From: an uncultured Candidatus Poseidoniales archaeon
GTDB lineage: Archaea > Thermoplasmatota > Poseidoniia > Poseidoniales > Thalassarchaeaceae
DNA length: 64,000 nt
Assembly (NCBI GenBank): GCA_902511005.1
Contig: CABXDN010000001.1
Span: 42,593-106,592, forward strand
Direction of reading: 5' to 3'
In this document: piece after piece, positions 16,391 to 26,557 of the stretch
Numbering within the stretch: the first letter of the stretch is position 1
Layout: each line of letters opens with the position of its first letter
Made by a program: the position numbers and the translations under genes
The notes under the pieces: generated by a model
The model's database searches: none
Told to the model about the DNA's origin: nothing
The model's input: the letters and a program-made list of their open reading frames with translations, nothing else

Positions 16391-18391
16391 CAAATCTGAG
16401 AAAATTTCAGAAGTAAGACCGGAAGATCTTGCAGCTAATCGCCTAACTATTAATTCAGGTGTCGATCTAGCAATATGATTTCTTTTAGGGGTTCTATCTA
16501 CAATAAGATCCATGTTCTCATCGAGACCTTGCGCTTCAATTCCATCTATCCTAATACTCCCGCCCATTACCTCTGAGATCGCAGTGCCAATATGTGTCAC
16601 TAGAAGTACGTTAGTATCTTTATTTCCACTAGAAGCAGATAAAAGACCACCGAGTATTAACGATGCAGCACCCGGTTCTGTAATCGCCTCAAGTTCATCC
16701 GCTAGTATGACCTTACGATTATCTGAAACTAGAACTTCTGCAAGTTTCTTTAGAGTTCTTTCTAAAGCACCAGCTGATTGAGTTCCTGATACCTTGGCAA
16801 GTATATGTAACTCATCTAAAAGACCAACATAAGCCTGAGAGGCAGGTACAGGCAATCCTGAATGGGCAAGAAGAATTACTGCCCCTAATGTTTCAAGAAG
16901 AGTAGTTTTTCCCCCTGAATTAGCGCCAGAGAGTAAAGCAATCCTGTCTCTATCTCCACGCGGAGATACTTCTCCTATACCATAAGTAACCGGTTCTGGA
17001 ACACAATCAAGTAGAATATGACGACCATCTTTCATCCATATCCCTGGCTCATCGATAGAAAATTCAGGCATACTACATCTGTTTTCTACAGCCCATTTAC
17101 CTATTCCAAGCCACATATCTATCTCAATAAATTTTGATATTGCCTGCCTAGCAGGCTTCATTATCTTCACAGTCGAATTCGCTATTGCAATTTCTCCTTC
17201 ACTTCTTTCAGATAAAATAGCCGAGTCTAAATCTGACTCGATTTGTTCTATGGCTTCACGGTTAATTACACAAGGATATTCACTTGAAAAAATTTCATTG
17301 GGGAGGGATATGCCTGTATTTTTTAAATAATCGTCTAATCTTCTAATACCATCTTGAAGGGAAAAATCAATCGTATCAGCGACTGTACTTTTCAGTCTAC
17401 GTTCTAAACTGTTAATATCGGAATAATATGAGAGGACTTCGTCACCACCAAATGAAATTGAAGCTTCAGAAGTTCCGGATACAATAGCATCATTAACCCC
17501 TGCTTCAATAGATTTTACTTCACCCCATAATCCATCTCGTGATTTTTCTAAACTTTCAAGACGAGTTGAATCATTATCAAGAGATTGTAGTAGGAGTGAG
17601 AGGTCTTCAAGTCCCTCCAACGATTCACTGATTTTTTGTCCAATTATATTTATTGGCCAAACCTGATCAGATAAATTTGAAATTATTGAGAGATTTACTG
17701 AATTTAACTTCAACCACTGTAGAGGCACTTCCGGAACTAATTTGTATAATGAATCTTCAAATTTACCTATAACCCAGCCAGAAGGTAAAACTTCAGGGGC
17801 ACCGCTTCCTATCCATGTCACTCTAGGGATACCCATATAATCGCGCCATTGCTCATCATCTGAACGGACTAAAATCCTACACTTATTATTAATATGCGCT
17901 AATTTTTCTACGTATTGAGAATCAGGCACTACAATCACTCTATCAATACGAGAAGTAGATTCTTTACTATAATTAAGACCTGAGATTATATCCATCCATA
18001 ATTCAAATGAAGTTTTACTATCAGTTACAAACCTAATTGCATTCTCTGACCATGATTTTCTAGATTCTATCTCAGATATACTTGATCTTGTAAGAGGATT
18101 AAGTATTGAAAGCCGATTTTTAGCGGCTTTAGTCTTAACCGATTTTGAAATATTATTCATTAATTCTCTATGTAATTTACGTCCTTCATCAGTAGTAGTT
18201 ACTTCCTGAATATGACCATTAGCAGAATTAATCAGTTTTACTGCTCTTTGAGGTGAAATTCCCTCTATTCCCGAGAGAATACTGACATCTCCATCCTCGA
18301 GGGCTCTTTCTACATCTTCTAATGACCCAATCTCTAAAACGAGTTTATGGGCAAGAGATTCCCCCACACCAGGTATTTCTGTAAGTGACAT
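16376..18391 (-). CDS. Archaeal MutS-family ATPase with N-terminal HhH (MutS5/MutS2-like)
   Basis: 671 residues. N-terminal double helix-hairpin-helix (TEIPGVGESLAHKLVLEIG and LSGIEGISPQRAVKLI), then a ~380-residue clamp/lever region rich in coiled coil, then the MutS ABC ATPase: Walker A LLSGANSGGKTTLLETLG near residue 490, signature region SGTQSAGALERTL, Walker B KVILADELEAIT, and the H-loop VLLVTHIG. There is no MutS mismatch-binding domain I and no Smr domain at the C-terminus. The layout fits archaeal MutS5-type proteins. A role in branched-DNA handling is inferred. Convergent overlap with lysS. Confidence 0.82.
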   Translation of the reverse strand: MSLTEIPGVGESLAHKLVLEIGSLEDVERALEDGDVSILSGIEGISPQRAVKLINSANGHIQEVTTTDEGRKLHRELMNNISKSVKTKAAKNRLSILNPLTRSSISEIESRKSWSENAIRFVTDSKTSFELWMDIISGLNYSKESTSRIDRVIVVPDSQYVEKLAHINNKCRILVRSDDEQWRDYMGIPRVTWIGSGAPEVLPSGWVIGKFEDSLYKLVPEVPLQWLKLNSVNLSIISNLSDQVWPINIIGQKISESLEGLEDLSLLLQSLDNDSTRLESLEKSRDGLWGEVKSIEAGVNDAIVSGTSEASISFGGDEVLSYYSDINSLERRLKSTVADTIDFSLQDGIRRLDDYLKNTGISLPNEIFSSEYPCVINREAIEQIESDLDSAILSERSEGEIAIANSTVKIMKPARQAISKFIEIDMWLGIGKWAVENRCSMPEFSIDEPGIWMKDGRHILLDCVPEPVTYGIGEVSPRGDRDRIALLSGANSGGKTTLLETLGAVILLAHSGLPVPASQAYVGLLDELHILAKVSGTQSAGALERTLKKLAEVLVSDNRKVILADELEAITEPGAASLILGGLLSASSGNKDTNVLLVTHIGTAISEVMGGSIRIDGIEAQGLDENMDLIVDRTPKRNHIARSTPELIVRRLAARSSGLTSEIFSDLLKRF

Positions 18392-18472
18392 CATAATTGA
18401 CTTTGAAATTTCGAGGTAATTAAGGAAATCGCAAAAGTTAGTCGATATATTAGTATTCTGAATACAATATAA

Positions 18473-21400
18473 CTAGAGCGTACCGATTTCTAGAAGTCTC
18501 GGTTCTGGAATTCCATCCATTGCTTCGGCTATAGCGAGAACTTCCATTCTAGCGCCTGCCATTGTAGTAACGAAAGGAATATTTAATTCAACTGCTAATC
18601 TTCTCATCATATTACCATCAAGAACTGCTCCACCTGTATTCCTAGGAGTATTAATAATTAGATTGATTTTACCTTGACGCATTAAGTCTAAAGCATCTGG
18701 AGTCATTCCTTCAGTTATTCTGTAACAAGTTTCTACCTCTAACTCACCCTTATCCCTCAAAACATTAGCAGTACCTCTAGTAGCATATATTTTGAAACCT
18801 AAATTAATTAAAGATTTAGCCTGATCAATTATAGAATCTTTATCGTTATCTTTTACGGTGATATAAACTCCGCCTTCTGTAGGAACTGGAGATTCAGTTG
18901 CCAACCTAGCCTTGAGATAGGCCGCTGATGCTCTCTCATGGCTACCCATGACTTCACCAGTAGATTTCATTTCTGGCCCAGGTGCAGGATCCAAACCTCT
19001 GAGTTTAATGAAAGGAAATACAGGTGCTTTGACACAGACTGCATCATTCTGAGGTTTTGGGATATTAAGATCAGATAATTTTTCACCGAGTGCAACCATA
19101 GCTGCAATTCTAGCTAATGGTACACCAGTAGCTTTGGCGACGAAGGGGAATGTCCTAGAACCTCTTGGATTCACCTCTAATACATACAAAGTCTCATCAC
19201 GAATTGCGAATTGAATATTATAGCATCCCCTAATTCCTAATTCAAGACCTATTCTTCGAGTCCATTCATCAACCTGTTTCAGAATATTTTCAGACACATT
19301 TTGGGGGGGAATAAAGCAGGTTGAATCTCCTGAATGAATACCGGCTTCTTCTAAATGTTCCATAATTGCTCCCACTAAGACGTCACGCCCATCACAAACC
19401 GCATCCACATCGAGTTCTACGGCATTCCCGAGATACTCATCAACTAGTAATGGTTTTTCGGGAGATAGAAATGCATCGTCCATATAGGTCTCTAATTGTC
19501 TATTAGATGAAAGAATCTCCATTCCTCGGCCACCAAGAACATATGACGGCCTAATTAAAACAGGATAACCAATTTCTCTTACTGCTTCACGTACTTCATC
19601 AGGAGTAGATGCAGTCTGACCATTAGGCATTCGTAAATCATTCCTCTGAGAAAATGCCTCAAATCTTTCTCTATCACTTGCTTCATCTACTGCCTCAGGG
19701 GTAGTTCCTTCCATAATCAGATCAAGTCCTAATGACGACAGATGAGGTAAGTTATTCGATAAAGGCAAAGCCAGATTAATAGCAGTCTGACCACCAAATT
19801 GTAATAATATACCGTGAGCATCTTCTCTGAGTAATATTTCACTCACGGACTCAAGTGTTAAAGGATCAAAATATAATCTATCACTTGTATCGAAATCAGT
19901 AGATACTGTCTCAGGGTTATTGTTGATAATAATCGCTTCATGACCTAGGTCTTGGATAGCACCTACTGCATGCACACATCCATAATCAAATTCTATGCCT
20001 TGACCTATTCTAATGGGTCCACTACCTATCACGACTATTCTTTTTTTACCATTATGAGAAAGGTTGGGTGTATAATCTATACCGATTGATTCGGAACCAC
20101 ATTCATAGGTTGTGTAGTAATAAGGAGTCACAGCAGCAAATTCAGCAGCACAAGAGTCAACCATTCTAAATCTTGGATGTATCGATAATTCGTGCCTACG
20201 GAGAGTTACCGAATATTCATCTTCACCCACTGGTAGTTTTTTAAATCCTGATGCAGGAAATCCACAGAGAGCATCTGCGATATGTAAATCTGAGAAACCT
20301 AAGCCTTTCCAAGAGCGCATTTCCTTGGCGGGTATTTGAGATGGCGTTAGCCCTAGCTCCCCTGCAGCCCTTATTTCAGTTTCAATAGCAGCCATTCTTT
20401 CAAATCTATGTAAAAACCAACGTGTCACACCGCCAGTTAGATCGCGTACATCATCTATTGAATATCCTCTTCTAAAGGCTTCAAAAAGTGCTCCCATTCT
20501 TCGGTCAGTAGGTACCCTCAACCAGTCAACTAATATTGCCTCTGGTAATGCTTGAGATGCTCTCTCATCCATCGTCTCACCCCCAGATGCATCTGCTAAT
20601 GTAAGAGGGCGTGGGTGAGGCTGCCCATATTCGAGACTGGCCCACGCCTTCAGGAAAGCCTCTTCAAAACAACGCCCTATTGCCATGACTTCTCCAGTAG
20701 ATTTCATTGAGGTACCGATTGTTCGATCAGCCGTTCTAAATTTATCAAAGGGCCAACGAGGTATTTTAACCACACAATAATCTAAAGTAGGTTCAAATGC
20801 AGCCGTAGTTCCTTCTCCAGTTATTGGATTAGGAAGTTCATCAAGAGTATATCCAACTGCAATCAAAGCAGCCATTCTTGCTATTGGATAACCGGTTGCT
20901 TTGGATGCTAGAGCAGAAGACCTTGAGACACGAGGATTTACTTCAATTACGCGGTATTCGCCATTATTTTGGTTTACTGCGAATTGGACGTTACATCCTC
21001 CTTTAATGTTTAATCTTCTTATTAATTTTAATGCAGCATCTCTTAACATTTGATGATCTCTATCAGAGAGTGTTTGTTGTGGCGCTACTACTACTGACTC
21101 ACCGGTATGTACGCCCATAGGGTCTAAGTTCTCCATAGTACAAACAATTATTGCATTATCAGCATCATCTCGCATAACTTCATACTCATGCTCTTGCCAA
21201 CCCAATATGCTAACTTCAATTAATACCTGACCTATTGCTGAATGAAGAATACCTTGACTGGCAATTTCAACTAATTCACCCATGTTAAATGCAGTACCTC
21301 CACCAAGACCTCCAAGAGTAAAAGCGGGCCTAATTAAAAGTGGAAAACCACCCAGAGCATTGGCAGCTTTGATTACTTCATCAATAGAGTCGCATGCTAT

Positions 21401-21838
21401 CGCTTTACATACAGGTAAATCAATTTCTTCACACACTTTCTTGAATAAATCTCGATCTTCGGCCTCATCAATAGAAGCCAAGTTACAACCAATTAATTCT
21501 ACACCCAATTCATCTAAAGAACCGTCATGTGCAAGTGCCATAGCAATATTCAAGGCAGTTTGGCCACCCATCCCTGCAAGAATTGCATCAGGCTTTTCAA
21601 TTTCTAATATTCTCTTTACTACTTCGGGCAATAATGGTTCAATGTATATCCTATCTGCCATTTCTGGGTCGTTTTGTATTGTTGCGGGGTTTGAATTAAT
21701 CAGAATAATTTCATACCCATCAGCCCTTAATGCCCTACAGGCCTGTGATCCAGAGAAATCAAACTCTGCTGCTTGTCCTATTCTAATAGGTCCGCTTCCA
21801 AGAATCACTATTCTTTCTAAATCATCTCTACGAGGCAT
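18473..21838 (-). CDS. carB: Carbamoyl-phosphate synthase large subunit
   Basis: Synthesises carbamoyl phosphate from bicarbonate, ammonia and two ATP for pyrimidine and arginine synthesis. Two homologous ATP-grasp halves are seen. The first opens with VILGSGPIRIGQAAEFDFSG; the second with VVIGSGPIRIGQGIEFDYG. Each carries glycine-rich ATP loops (LGGLGGGTAFN and VLGGRGMEI). A C-terminal MGS-like domain (YATRGTANVLRDKG, then NTPRNTG) binds allosteric effectors in homologues. 1121 residues, as expected. Starts within TAATG, overlapping the carA stop by one base. Confidence 0.97.
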   Translation of the reverse strand: MPRRDDLERIVILGSGPIRIGQAAEFDFSGSQACRALRADGYEIILINSNPATIQNDPEMADRIYIEPLLPEVVKRILEIEKPDAILAGMGGQTALNIAMALAHDGSLDELGVELIGCNLASIDEAEDRDLFKKVCEEIDLPVCKAIACDSIDEVIKAANALGGFPLLIRPAFTLGGLGGGTAFNMGELVEIASQGILHSAIGQVLIEVSILGWQEHEYEVMRDDADNAIIVCTMENLDPMGVHTGESVVVAPQQTLSDRDHQMLRDAALKLIRRLNIKGGCNVQFAVNQNNGEYRVIEVNPRVSRSSALASKATGYPIARMAALIAVGYTLDELPNPITGEGTTAAFEPTLDYCVVKIPRWPFDKFRTADRTIGTSMKSTGEVMAIGRCFEEAFLKAWASLEYGQPHPRPLTLADASGGETMDERASQALPEAILVDWLRVPTDRRMGALFEAFRRGYSIDDVRDLTGGVTRWFLHRFERMAAIETEIRAAGELGLTPSQIPAKEMRSWKGLGFSDLHIADALCGFPASGFKKLPVGEDEYSVTLRRHELSIHPRFRMVDSCAAEFAAVTPYYYTTYECGSESIGIDYTPNLSHNGKKRIVVIGSGPIRIGQGIEFDYGCVHAVGAIQDLGHEAIIINNNPETVSTDFDTSDRLYFDPLTLESVSEILLREDAHGILLQFGGQTAINLALPLSNNLPHLSSLGLDLIMEGTTPEAVDEASDRERFEAFSQRNDLRMPNGQTASTPDEVREAVREIGYPVLIRPSYVLGGRGMEILSSNRQLETYMDDAFLSPEKPLLVDEYLGNAVELDVDAVCDGRDVLVGAIMEHLEEAGIHSGDSTCFIPPQNVSENILKQVDEWTRRIGLELGIRGCYNIQFAIRDETLYVLEVNPRGSRTFPFVAKATGVPLARIAAMVALGEKLSDLNIPKPQNDAVCVKAPVFPFIKLRGLDPAPGPEMKSTGEVMGSHERASAAYLKARLATESPVPTEGGVYITVKDNDKDSIIDQAKSLINLGFKIYATRGTANVLRDKGELEVETCYRITEGMTPDALDLMRQGKINLIINTPRNTGGAVLDGNMMRRLAVELNIPFVTTMAGARMEVLAIAEAMDGIPEPRLLEIGTL

Positions 21839-23202
21839 TATTTCTTGCCTCCTGAAGATTGAGCTAATTTATTTAGATGCAAACTTTCTGCAACCACCTT
21901 TGAAAATCTATCGAATAAAGGGGCCGCGTCATGAGGCCCTGGGCATGCCTCTGGGTGAAATTGAACTGTAAACGAGAACTTGTCAACTAAATCTAAGCCT
22001 TCAACTGTTCTATCATTGGCGTTAACATACCTGACTCTGAAATCTGCACCTAGAACATTTTCTACTTTTTCTGAATGTACCCCACTTGGATGTGGAGCAA
22101 GCATACCCTGTTCAGGATCTTCTACTGCAAAGCCATGATTCTGGCTGGTGATATGTACTCTACCGCTCTGTAAATCGATTACTGGCTGATTTGCTCCTCT
22201 GTGACCATATCTTAGTTTGTATGTCCTAAGACCTGCTGCTAATCCCATTAATTGGTGTCCAAGACAAATACCCATAACTGGAAAATCTGCTCTAACCGCG
22301 GATGAGAGTGTATTCCGAGCGATTGTTGCGGCACCAGGGTGTGCTGGGTCACCAGGTCCGTTAGATGAAAAGAATGCATCTGGAGACCATTTCTCTATGA
22401 TTTCATCGAATGACATATTTGCAGGGCACCAAACTACCTCAAATCGATGACATAACTCACGTAGAATATTAAATTTAATTCCACAATCTATCGCAGCCAA
22501 ACGAGGTAAGGAGTTTCCATCCGTATCTTCTGCACCTTCGTTCAAAAGTACTGATTCAGAGCAGGTAACTTCTGCTACTAAATCTTCTAAATCTGGCGGT
22601 ATAAGATTGTCAAGAACTTCTTGCATCTCTTCTTCCTTTTCTAATGGCCCAAATACGCATAAAACAGTTCCATGTTCTCGAACTCTTCTTGTCAAAGATC
22701 TTGTATCGATTCCTTCAATTCCAGGGACGCCATGACATAACAAGAATTCATGTACGCTACCTATTGAATCTCTATGATCGGGTACTTTCATCAATTCCCT
22801 ACAAACAATTCCTCGAGGCCAAACACCTGAAGATTCGGAACTATTAGCATGTATCCCATAATTTCCAAGAAGTGGCCAAGTAAATGTTAGTACTTGTCCA
22901 GCAAATGAAGGATCGGTGAGACTTTCTTGATAACCGCACATTCCTGTAGTAAAAACTAATTCTCCTTGGGCAATAGTTTCTGCTCCAAATAATGAACCGC
23001 TGAATCGAGTACCATCTGCCAATAAAAGTAGACCAGGGGCTAGACTTGCAGGTTGTATATCATCCGAATCTACTAAAATATCGGCTGCATCAGAGAATTT
23101 AGGGGCGCTTCCAACACCTAAAATACCGGCTCCCGGAGAGAACCCTCTACCCGGTGTCGACTTCGACATCAACGATACTGCTGGAACCAGATTATTAATC
23201 AT
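21838..23202 (-). CDS. carA: Carbamoyl-phosphate synthase small (glutaminase) subunit
   Basis: Provides ammonia from glutamine to CarB. N-terminal CarA domain starts around LLLADGTRFSGSLFGA and contains TGMCGYQESLTDPSF; the class I amidotransferase domain has the nucleophile in FPVMGICLGHQLMGLA and the His/Glu pair in VQFHPEACPGP. The protein has ~55 residues before the usual N-terminus, Gly/Ser/Pro/Ala-rich with acidic patches, which is unusual. Starts at 23202 or 23169 are both possible. No arginine-pathway gene is adjacent. Translationally coupled to carB. Confidence 0.95.
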   Translation of the reverse strand: MINNLVPAVSLMSKSTPGRGFSPGAGILGVGSAPKFSDAADILVDSDDIQPASLAPGLLLLADGTRFSGSLFGAETIAQGELVFTTGMCGYQESLTDPSFAGQVLTFTWPLLGNYGIHANSSESSGVWPRGIVCRELMKVPDHRDSIGSVHEFLLCHGVPGIEGIDTRSLTRRVREHGTVLCVFGPLEKEEEMQEVLDNLIPPDLEDLVAEVTCSESVLLNEGAEDTDGNSLPRLAAIDCGIKFNILRELCHRFEVVWCPANMSFDEIIEKWSPDAFFSSNGPGDPAHPGAATIARNTLSSAVRADFPVMGICLGHQLMGLAAGLRTYKLRYGHRGANQPVIDLQSGRVHITSQNHGFAVEDPEQGMLAPHPSGVHSEKVENVLGADFRVRYVNANDRTVEGLDLVDKFSFTVQFHPEACPGPHDAAPLFDRFSKVVAESLHLNKLAQSSGGKK

Positions 23203-23240
23203 TGATATAGAATAATCAGTCGAAGAGTTGAAAAAATAAT

Positions 23241-23804
23241 TTATTCCTCTTCAAAAGTCATTACCTGTTTTCTGATTCCATTAGGTATAACTCTTATTTC
23301 TCCGTCTGGAAAATGGCTCAAATCGTCTATAGGACCTACAAGTGAATCGAGAAAAATGGCTAAGGCGGCTACCTCTGAATGTGGTTGATTTCCTACTGAT
23401 ATATTGTGGTCGGCTAAACGATAAACTTCCCCCGGAACTTTTGTCCCACCAACTACTATTACCATGGGTTTTTCAAGATTGATTTTGGGCAACGCTTCCT
23501 TCCAAGGTTCACCATACATTGTCAGATGGACAATGGTTCCTGATTCGGTTCCTTTACCTTTAGAAAATCTTCTCAAAAAACTAAGAGGTTTTTCTTCATA
23601 TCGACATTTGAAATTACCGCCAAATCTCTTAGATACGGAATTCCATGTTTCTAAAGCAGAAGGATCTAACTCACCCGCTAAGTGAATTTCATCCGCACCA
23701 AATGCTCTTGCAGTCAGGCCCAAATGAGAAGTTATTCTCTTATCTCTATCTCTCCTATGACCTAAACGGAGGACACCTATATGGGGCAGTCCAGAGGGAT
23801 TCAT
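23241..23804 (-). CDS. trm56: tRNA (cytidine-56-2'-O)-methyltransferase aTrm56
   Basis: Archaea-specific SPOUT-class enzyme that methylates the ribose of C56 in the tRNA T-loop. Recognised from the N-terminal VLRLGHRRDRDKRITSHLGL and TARAFGADEIHL, and from VVGGTKVPGEVYRLADHNIS, the knotted SAM-binding region, then VGNQPHSEVAALAIFLDSL. Length of 187 residues is normal. Its start lies 5 bases after the stop of the membrane protein gene upstream. Confidence 0.93.
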   Translation of the reverse strand: MNPSGLPHIGVLRLGHRRDRDKRITSHLGLTARAFGADEIHLAGELDPSALETWNSVSKRFGGNFKCRYEEKPLSFLRRFSKGKGTESGTIVHLTMYGEPWKEALPKINLEKPMVIVVGGTKVPGEVYRLADHNISVGNQPHSEVAALAIFLDSLVGPIDDLSHFPDGEIRVIPNGIRKQVMTFEEE

Positions 23805-23809
23805 ACATC

Positions 23810-24481
23810 TTATCCGAGAGGCACTTCTTCATCAGCATGACCCTCGTAAAGAGTTGGGGTTTGCGAAGGGAATATATCGACATCGTTCGAAAGGAGGAAG
23901 GACCTCACCCACTGAAGAAGTAAAGCATCAAAAAAGAATTTTGTGGCGAAATGGAGTAATACAGCTAAAATCGAAAGTCGACCGCTGGCAGAAATTGCAT
24001 TTCTGAGCTCTATATCCCCTACATCTAAAGCAAGATTTCCAAATGGCTCTAAGATATAGAACGCACCAAGAATCATTAATATCCCCGCAACATTAGATAG
24101 AATCGCATTACCTTGCTCTCTACCTATTGACATCACTAAAGTTGCTAGTAAAGCGATTGTAGGGACTATTATGCTTAATTCAGAGAATTCAAAACCGCCT
24201 AATTGTGAAACAGGAATTGCAGCATCACCTAATCTTTCAGCACCCTTTTCAACAGATATCCACCAAAGTAATATTGCCATCACTAGCATGGCGCCGGATA
24301 TTCGTCCTCGGTTGAATATCATATCTCTAATGTCATGCCTATTTTGAGGTTGTAATCTTTGTATTATTGACTCCATCATTTCTAATGATGGCTGATTCAT
24401 TGAATCGCCCTCTACAGCAGTAGAAATAGGGGGAGAAATAGAATCTGATGTATCAAAAAATGTATCGTCTCCAATAACCAT
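23810..24481 (-). CDS. Hypothetical membrane protein (about four TM helices)
   Basis: Not recognised. 223 residues. An N-terminal soluble acidic stretch (~60 residues) with IIQRLQPQNRHDIRDMIF precedes hydrophobic segments ISGAMLVMAILLWWIS, LSIIVPTIALLATLVMSI, ILSNVAGILMILGAFYIL and LSILAVLLHFATKFFF. The C-terminal tail is acidic. Co-oriented with trm56 five bases away, so likely co-transcribed. No catalytic motif is seen. Confidence 0.65.
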   Translation of the reverse strand: MVIGDDTFFDTSDSISPPISTAVEGDSMNQPSLEMMESIIQRLQPQNRHDIRDMIFNRGRISGAMLVMAILLWWISVEKGAERLGDAAIPVSQLGGFEFSELSIIVPTIALLATLVMSIGREQGNAILSNVAGILMILGAFYILEPFGNLALDVGDIELRNAISASGRLSILAVLLHFATKFFFDALLLQWVRSFLLSNDVDIFPSQTPTLYEGHADEEVPLG

Positions 24482-24536
24482 CGTTGGATTGCCACTACAT
24501 CACATCATAAAGGGTTGGTAGAATCGACGCACCAAT

Positions 24537-25376
24537 ATGGCTGACTGGAGACCCTTGATAAGTCGCCGAGATGATGGTTTTCCACGAATAATGGGGGTTC
24601 TAAATATCACTCCTGACTCATTTTACGCAAATTCAAGGCTATCTAGTGTGGAAGAAACTCTAGAAATTGCAACAAAGATGATTGACAATGGAGCAGATTG
24701 GCTAGATATAGGGGGAGAATCAACAAGGCCAGGCGCAAAAACCATTGATTCTAATGAAGAAATTGCGCGCATCTTACCTGTAATCCGCGCTGTTAGAATG
24801 AAATATCCCAGCATAGGGATATCAATAGACACTAGATGGGCAGATGTTGCTGAAGCCGCATTAGATGAAGGAGCAGATATGATCAATGACATTTCTGCAC
24901 TTAGTGACCCAAGAATGATAGAGGTCATAAAAACAAAAAAATGTCCGATCTGTATAATGCATATGAAAGGTATTCCTGAAAATATGCAAGATAATCCAGA
25001 GTACAACGACGTTGTTAAGGAAGTTAGAGAGATGCTCACTGAAAAGGTAAATCTTCTAGTCGATGCTGGTATTGGAGTTGGGCAAATAATTGGAGACCCG
25101 GGGATCGGTTTTGGAAAATTATTGCAACATAATATTGCTCTTTTATCTGCTGGAAGAGATGTAATTCCAATGGAAAATATGGGCCTCATGTGGGGAGTAA
25201 GTAGAAAAAGAATGTTTTCAGATTTACTAGGCAGAAGCGACGCTGAAGATAGGCTAGCAGGAACTTTGGGCATAGCTGCAATGTCTAAATCAAGAGCCGT
25301 CGATATCATCAGAGTGCATGATGTCCCAGAACATACAGACCTGTTTAGAGCAATGTCTGCATTGGAGGATTTTTGA
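24537..25376 (+). CDS. folP: Dihydropteroate synthase
   Basis: Condenses p-aminobenzoate-type substrates with dihydropterin pyrophosphate for folate-like cofactors. Motifs are MGVLNITPDSFYANSR, WLDIGGESTRPGA (pterin site), SIDTRWADVAEAAL, NDISALSDP, CIMHMKGIPENMQ and DPGIGFGK, with SRKRMF and IRVHDV at the end. TIM-barrel length of 279 residues is normal. The stop overlaps the next gene's start as TGATG. Divergent from the membrane protein gene upstream. Confidence 0.95.
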   Translation: MADWRPLISRRDDGFPRIMGVLNITPDSFYANSRLSSVEETLEIATKMIDNGADWLDIGGESTRPGAKTIDSNEEIARILPVIRAVRMKYPSIGISIDTRWADVAEAALDEGADMINDISALSDPRMIEVIKTKKCPICIMHMKGIPENMQDNPEYNDVVKEVREMLTEKVNLLVDAGIGVGQIIGDPGIGFGKLLQHNIALLSAGRDVIPMENMGLMWGVSRKRMFSDLLGRSDAEDRLAGTLGIAAMSKSRAVDIIRVHDVPEHTDLFRAMSALEDF

Positions 25377-26542
25377 TGCCAGAAGATTCAAAAAATATCA
25401 TTGATATTGACGAAAATCTTCGTTTATTGGGTACTGCTCACGTAAGTACTACTTCAGTTAATTTAGTAAAAAGCCAGATTATTGAGTATAAACCAGACGT
25501 AATTGCGGTCGAACTCTGTGAATCAAGATTAGCGTCACTAAAGAAACCGGAAGGAATAGATAATGAAGAGTTATTGAAAATAATCAGCGATGGGAAGTCA
25601 GCGATGATAATACTCCAATCCGCCTTGTCAGTTCAACAAAGAAAAATGGGGATAGATTCAGGAGAAAAACCAGGTGCTGAACTATTAGCTGCAATAAATA
25701 TTGCAGAAGAATTAGAAATACCCGTAGAATTAATCGATAGAGACGTAGTAATTACTCTAAGAAGAGCATGGCATAAAATGGGATTAAGAGAAAAAATGAG
25801 AGTATTTGATGCACTATTAGGTGAAGATGATGATGATGATTTCGATTTAGAGGAGCTACTTGAAGATAGTGATTTACTCAGCACCATGATGGAAGACGTT
25901 TACAAAATTGCGCCTAATGCTGGACGTGTACTTATTGATGAAAGAGATGAGTTTCTAAGTGGAAGAATTCAGCAAATCAGAGGTAAAGGGAAAATCTTAG
26001 CGATTGTGGGTGCAGGGCATCTAACAGGAATCCAAGAAAATCTTAAAAAACCTACAATGGAATCTACTTCAAAATTATCTAAACTTAATGAACAACCTAA
26101 GAAACCAAATTGGCCTAAATATCTAATGTTAGCGATACCAATTTTACTTATAGCAGCAGTAGGATGGAGTGCATATAATGGAGATTTTACCACAGTTTGG
26201 GATTCATTATCTATATGGTTAGCATTGAATGCCTTTCTAACTGGATTAGGTGTCCTTATTGCCAGAGGTCACCCTCTTTCAATAATCGTAGGTGCACTAG
26301 CGTCCCCTATCACCTCACTTAATCCAAGTTTAGCAGCTGGATGGTTTGCAGGCTATACTCAACTAAAAATGAATCCACCTACTGGAAAAGATGCCTCGGA
26401 TTTCTTGGAATTCTCTAGCATGTATCAAATGTTCTTCAGAAATAAAGTTGGAAAGGTGATGATGGTTACTGCTTTAGGCAATCTAGGTTCAACTGCTGGA
26501 ACATTCTTAGCAGCAGGATTAATTTCTAATGGATTAATTTAG
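25376..26542 (+). CDS. TraB/PrgY-family membrane protein
   Basis: Resembles TraB/PrgY (pheromone shutdown) proteins, with a Tiki-like catalytic fold of conserved GxxH and E residues. Seen: LLGTAHVSTTSVNL, VDVIAVELCESR-like DVIAVELCESRLASL, DRDVVITLRRAWHKM, and DERDEFLSGRIQQI followed by VGAGHLTGI. An acidic insert (DDDDDFDLEELLEDSD) is conspicuous. At least four membrane helices make up the C-terminal third (YLMLAIPILLIAAVGWSA onward). ATG 25376 overlaps folP; a TTG three bases earlier is less likely. The archaeal function is not established; a peptidase-like role is speculation. Confidence 0.85.
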   Translation: MPEDSKNIIDIDENLRLLGTAHVSTTSVNLVKSQIIEYKPDVIAVELCESRLASLKKPEGIDNEELLKIISDGKSAMIILQSALSVQQRKMGIDSGEKPGAELLAAINIAEELEIPVELIDRDVVITLRRAWHKMGLREKMRVFDALLGEDDDDDFDLEELLEDSDLLSTMMEDVYKIAPNAGRVLIDERDEFLSGRIQQIRGKGKILAIVGAGHLTGIQENLKKPTMESTSKLSKLNEQPKKPNWPKYLMLAIPILLIAAVGWSAYNGDFTTVWDSLSIWLALNAFLTGLGVLIARGHPLSIIVGALASPITSLNPSLAAGWFAGYTQLKMNPPTGKDASDFLEFSSMYQMFFRNKVGKVMMVTALGNLGSTAGTFLAAGLISNGLI

Positions 26543-26557
26543 TTAATGGTGTTACTG

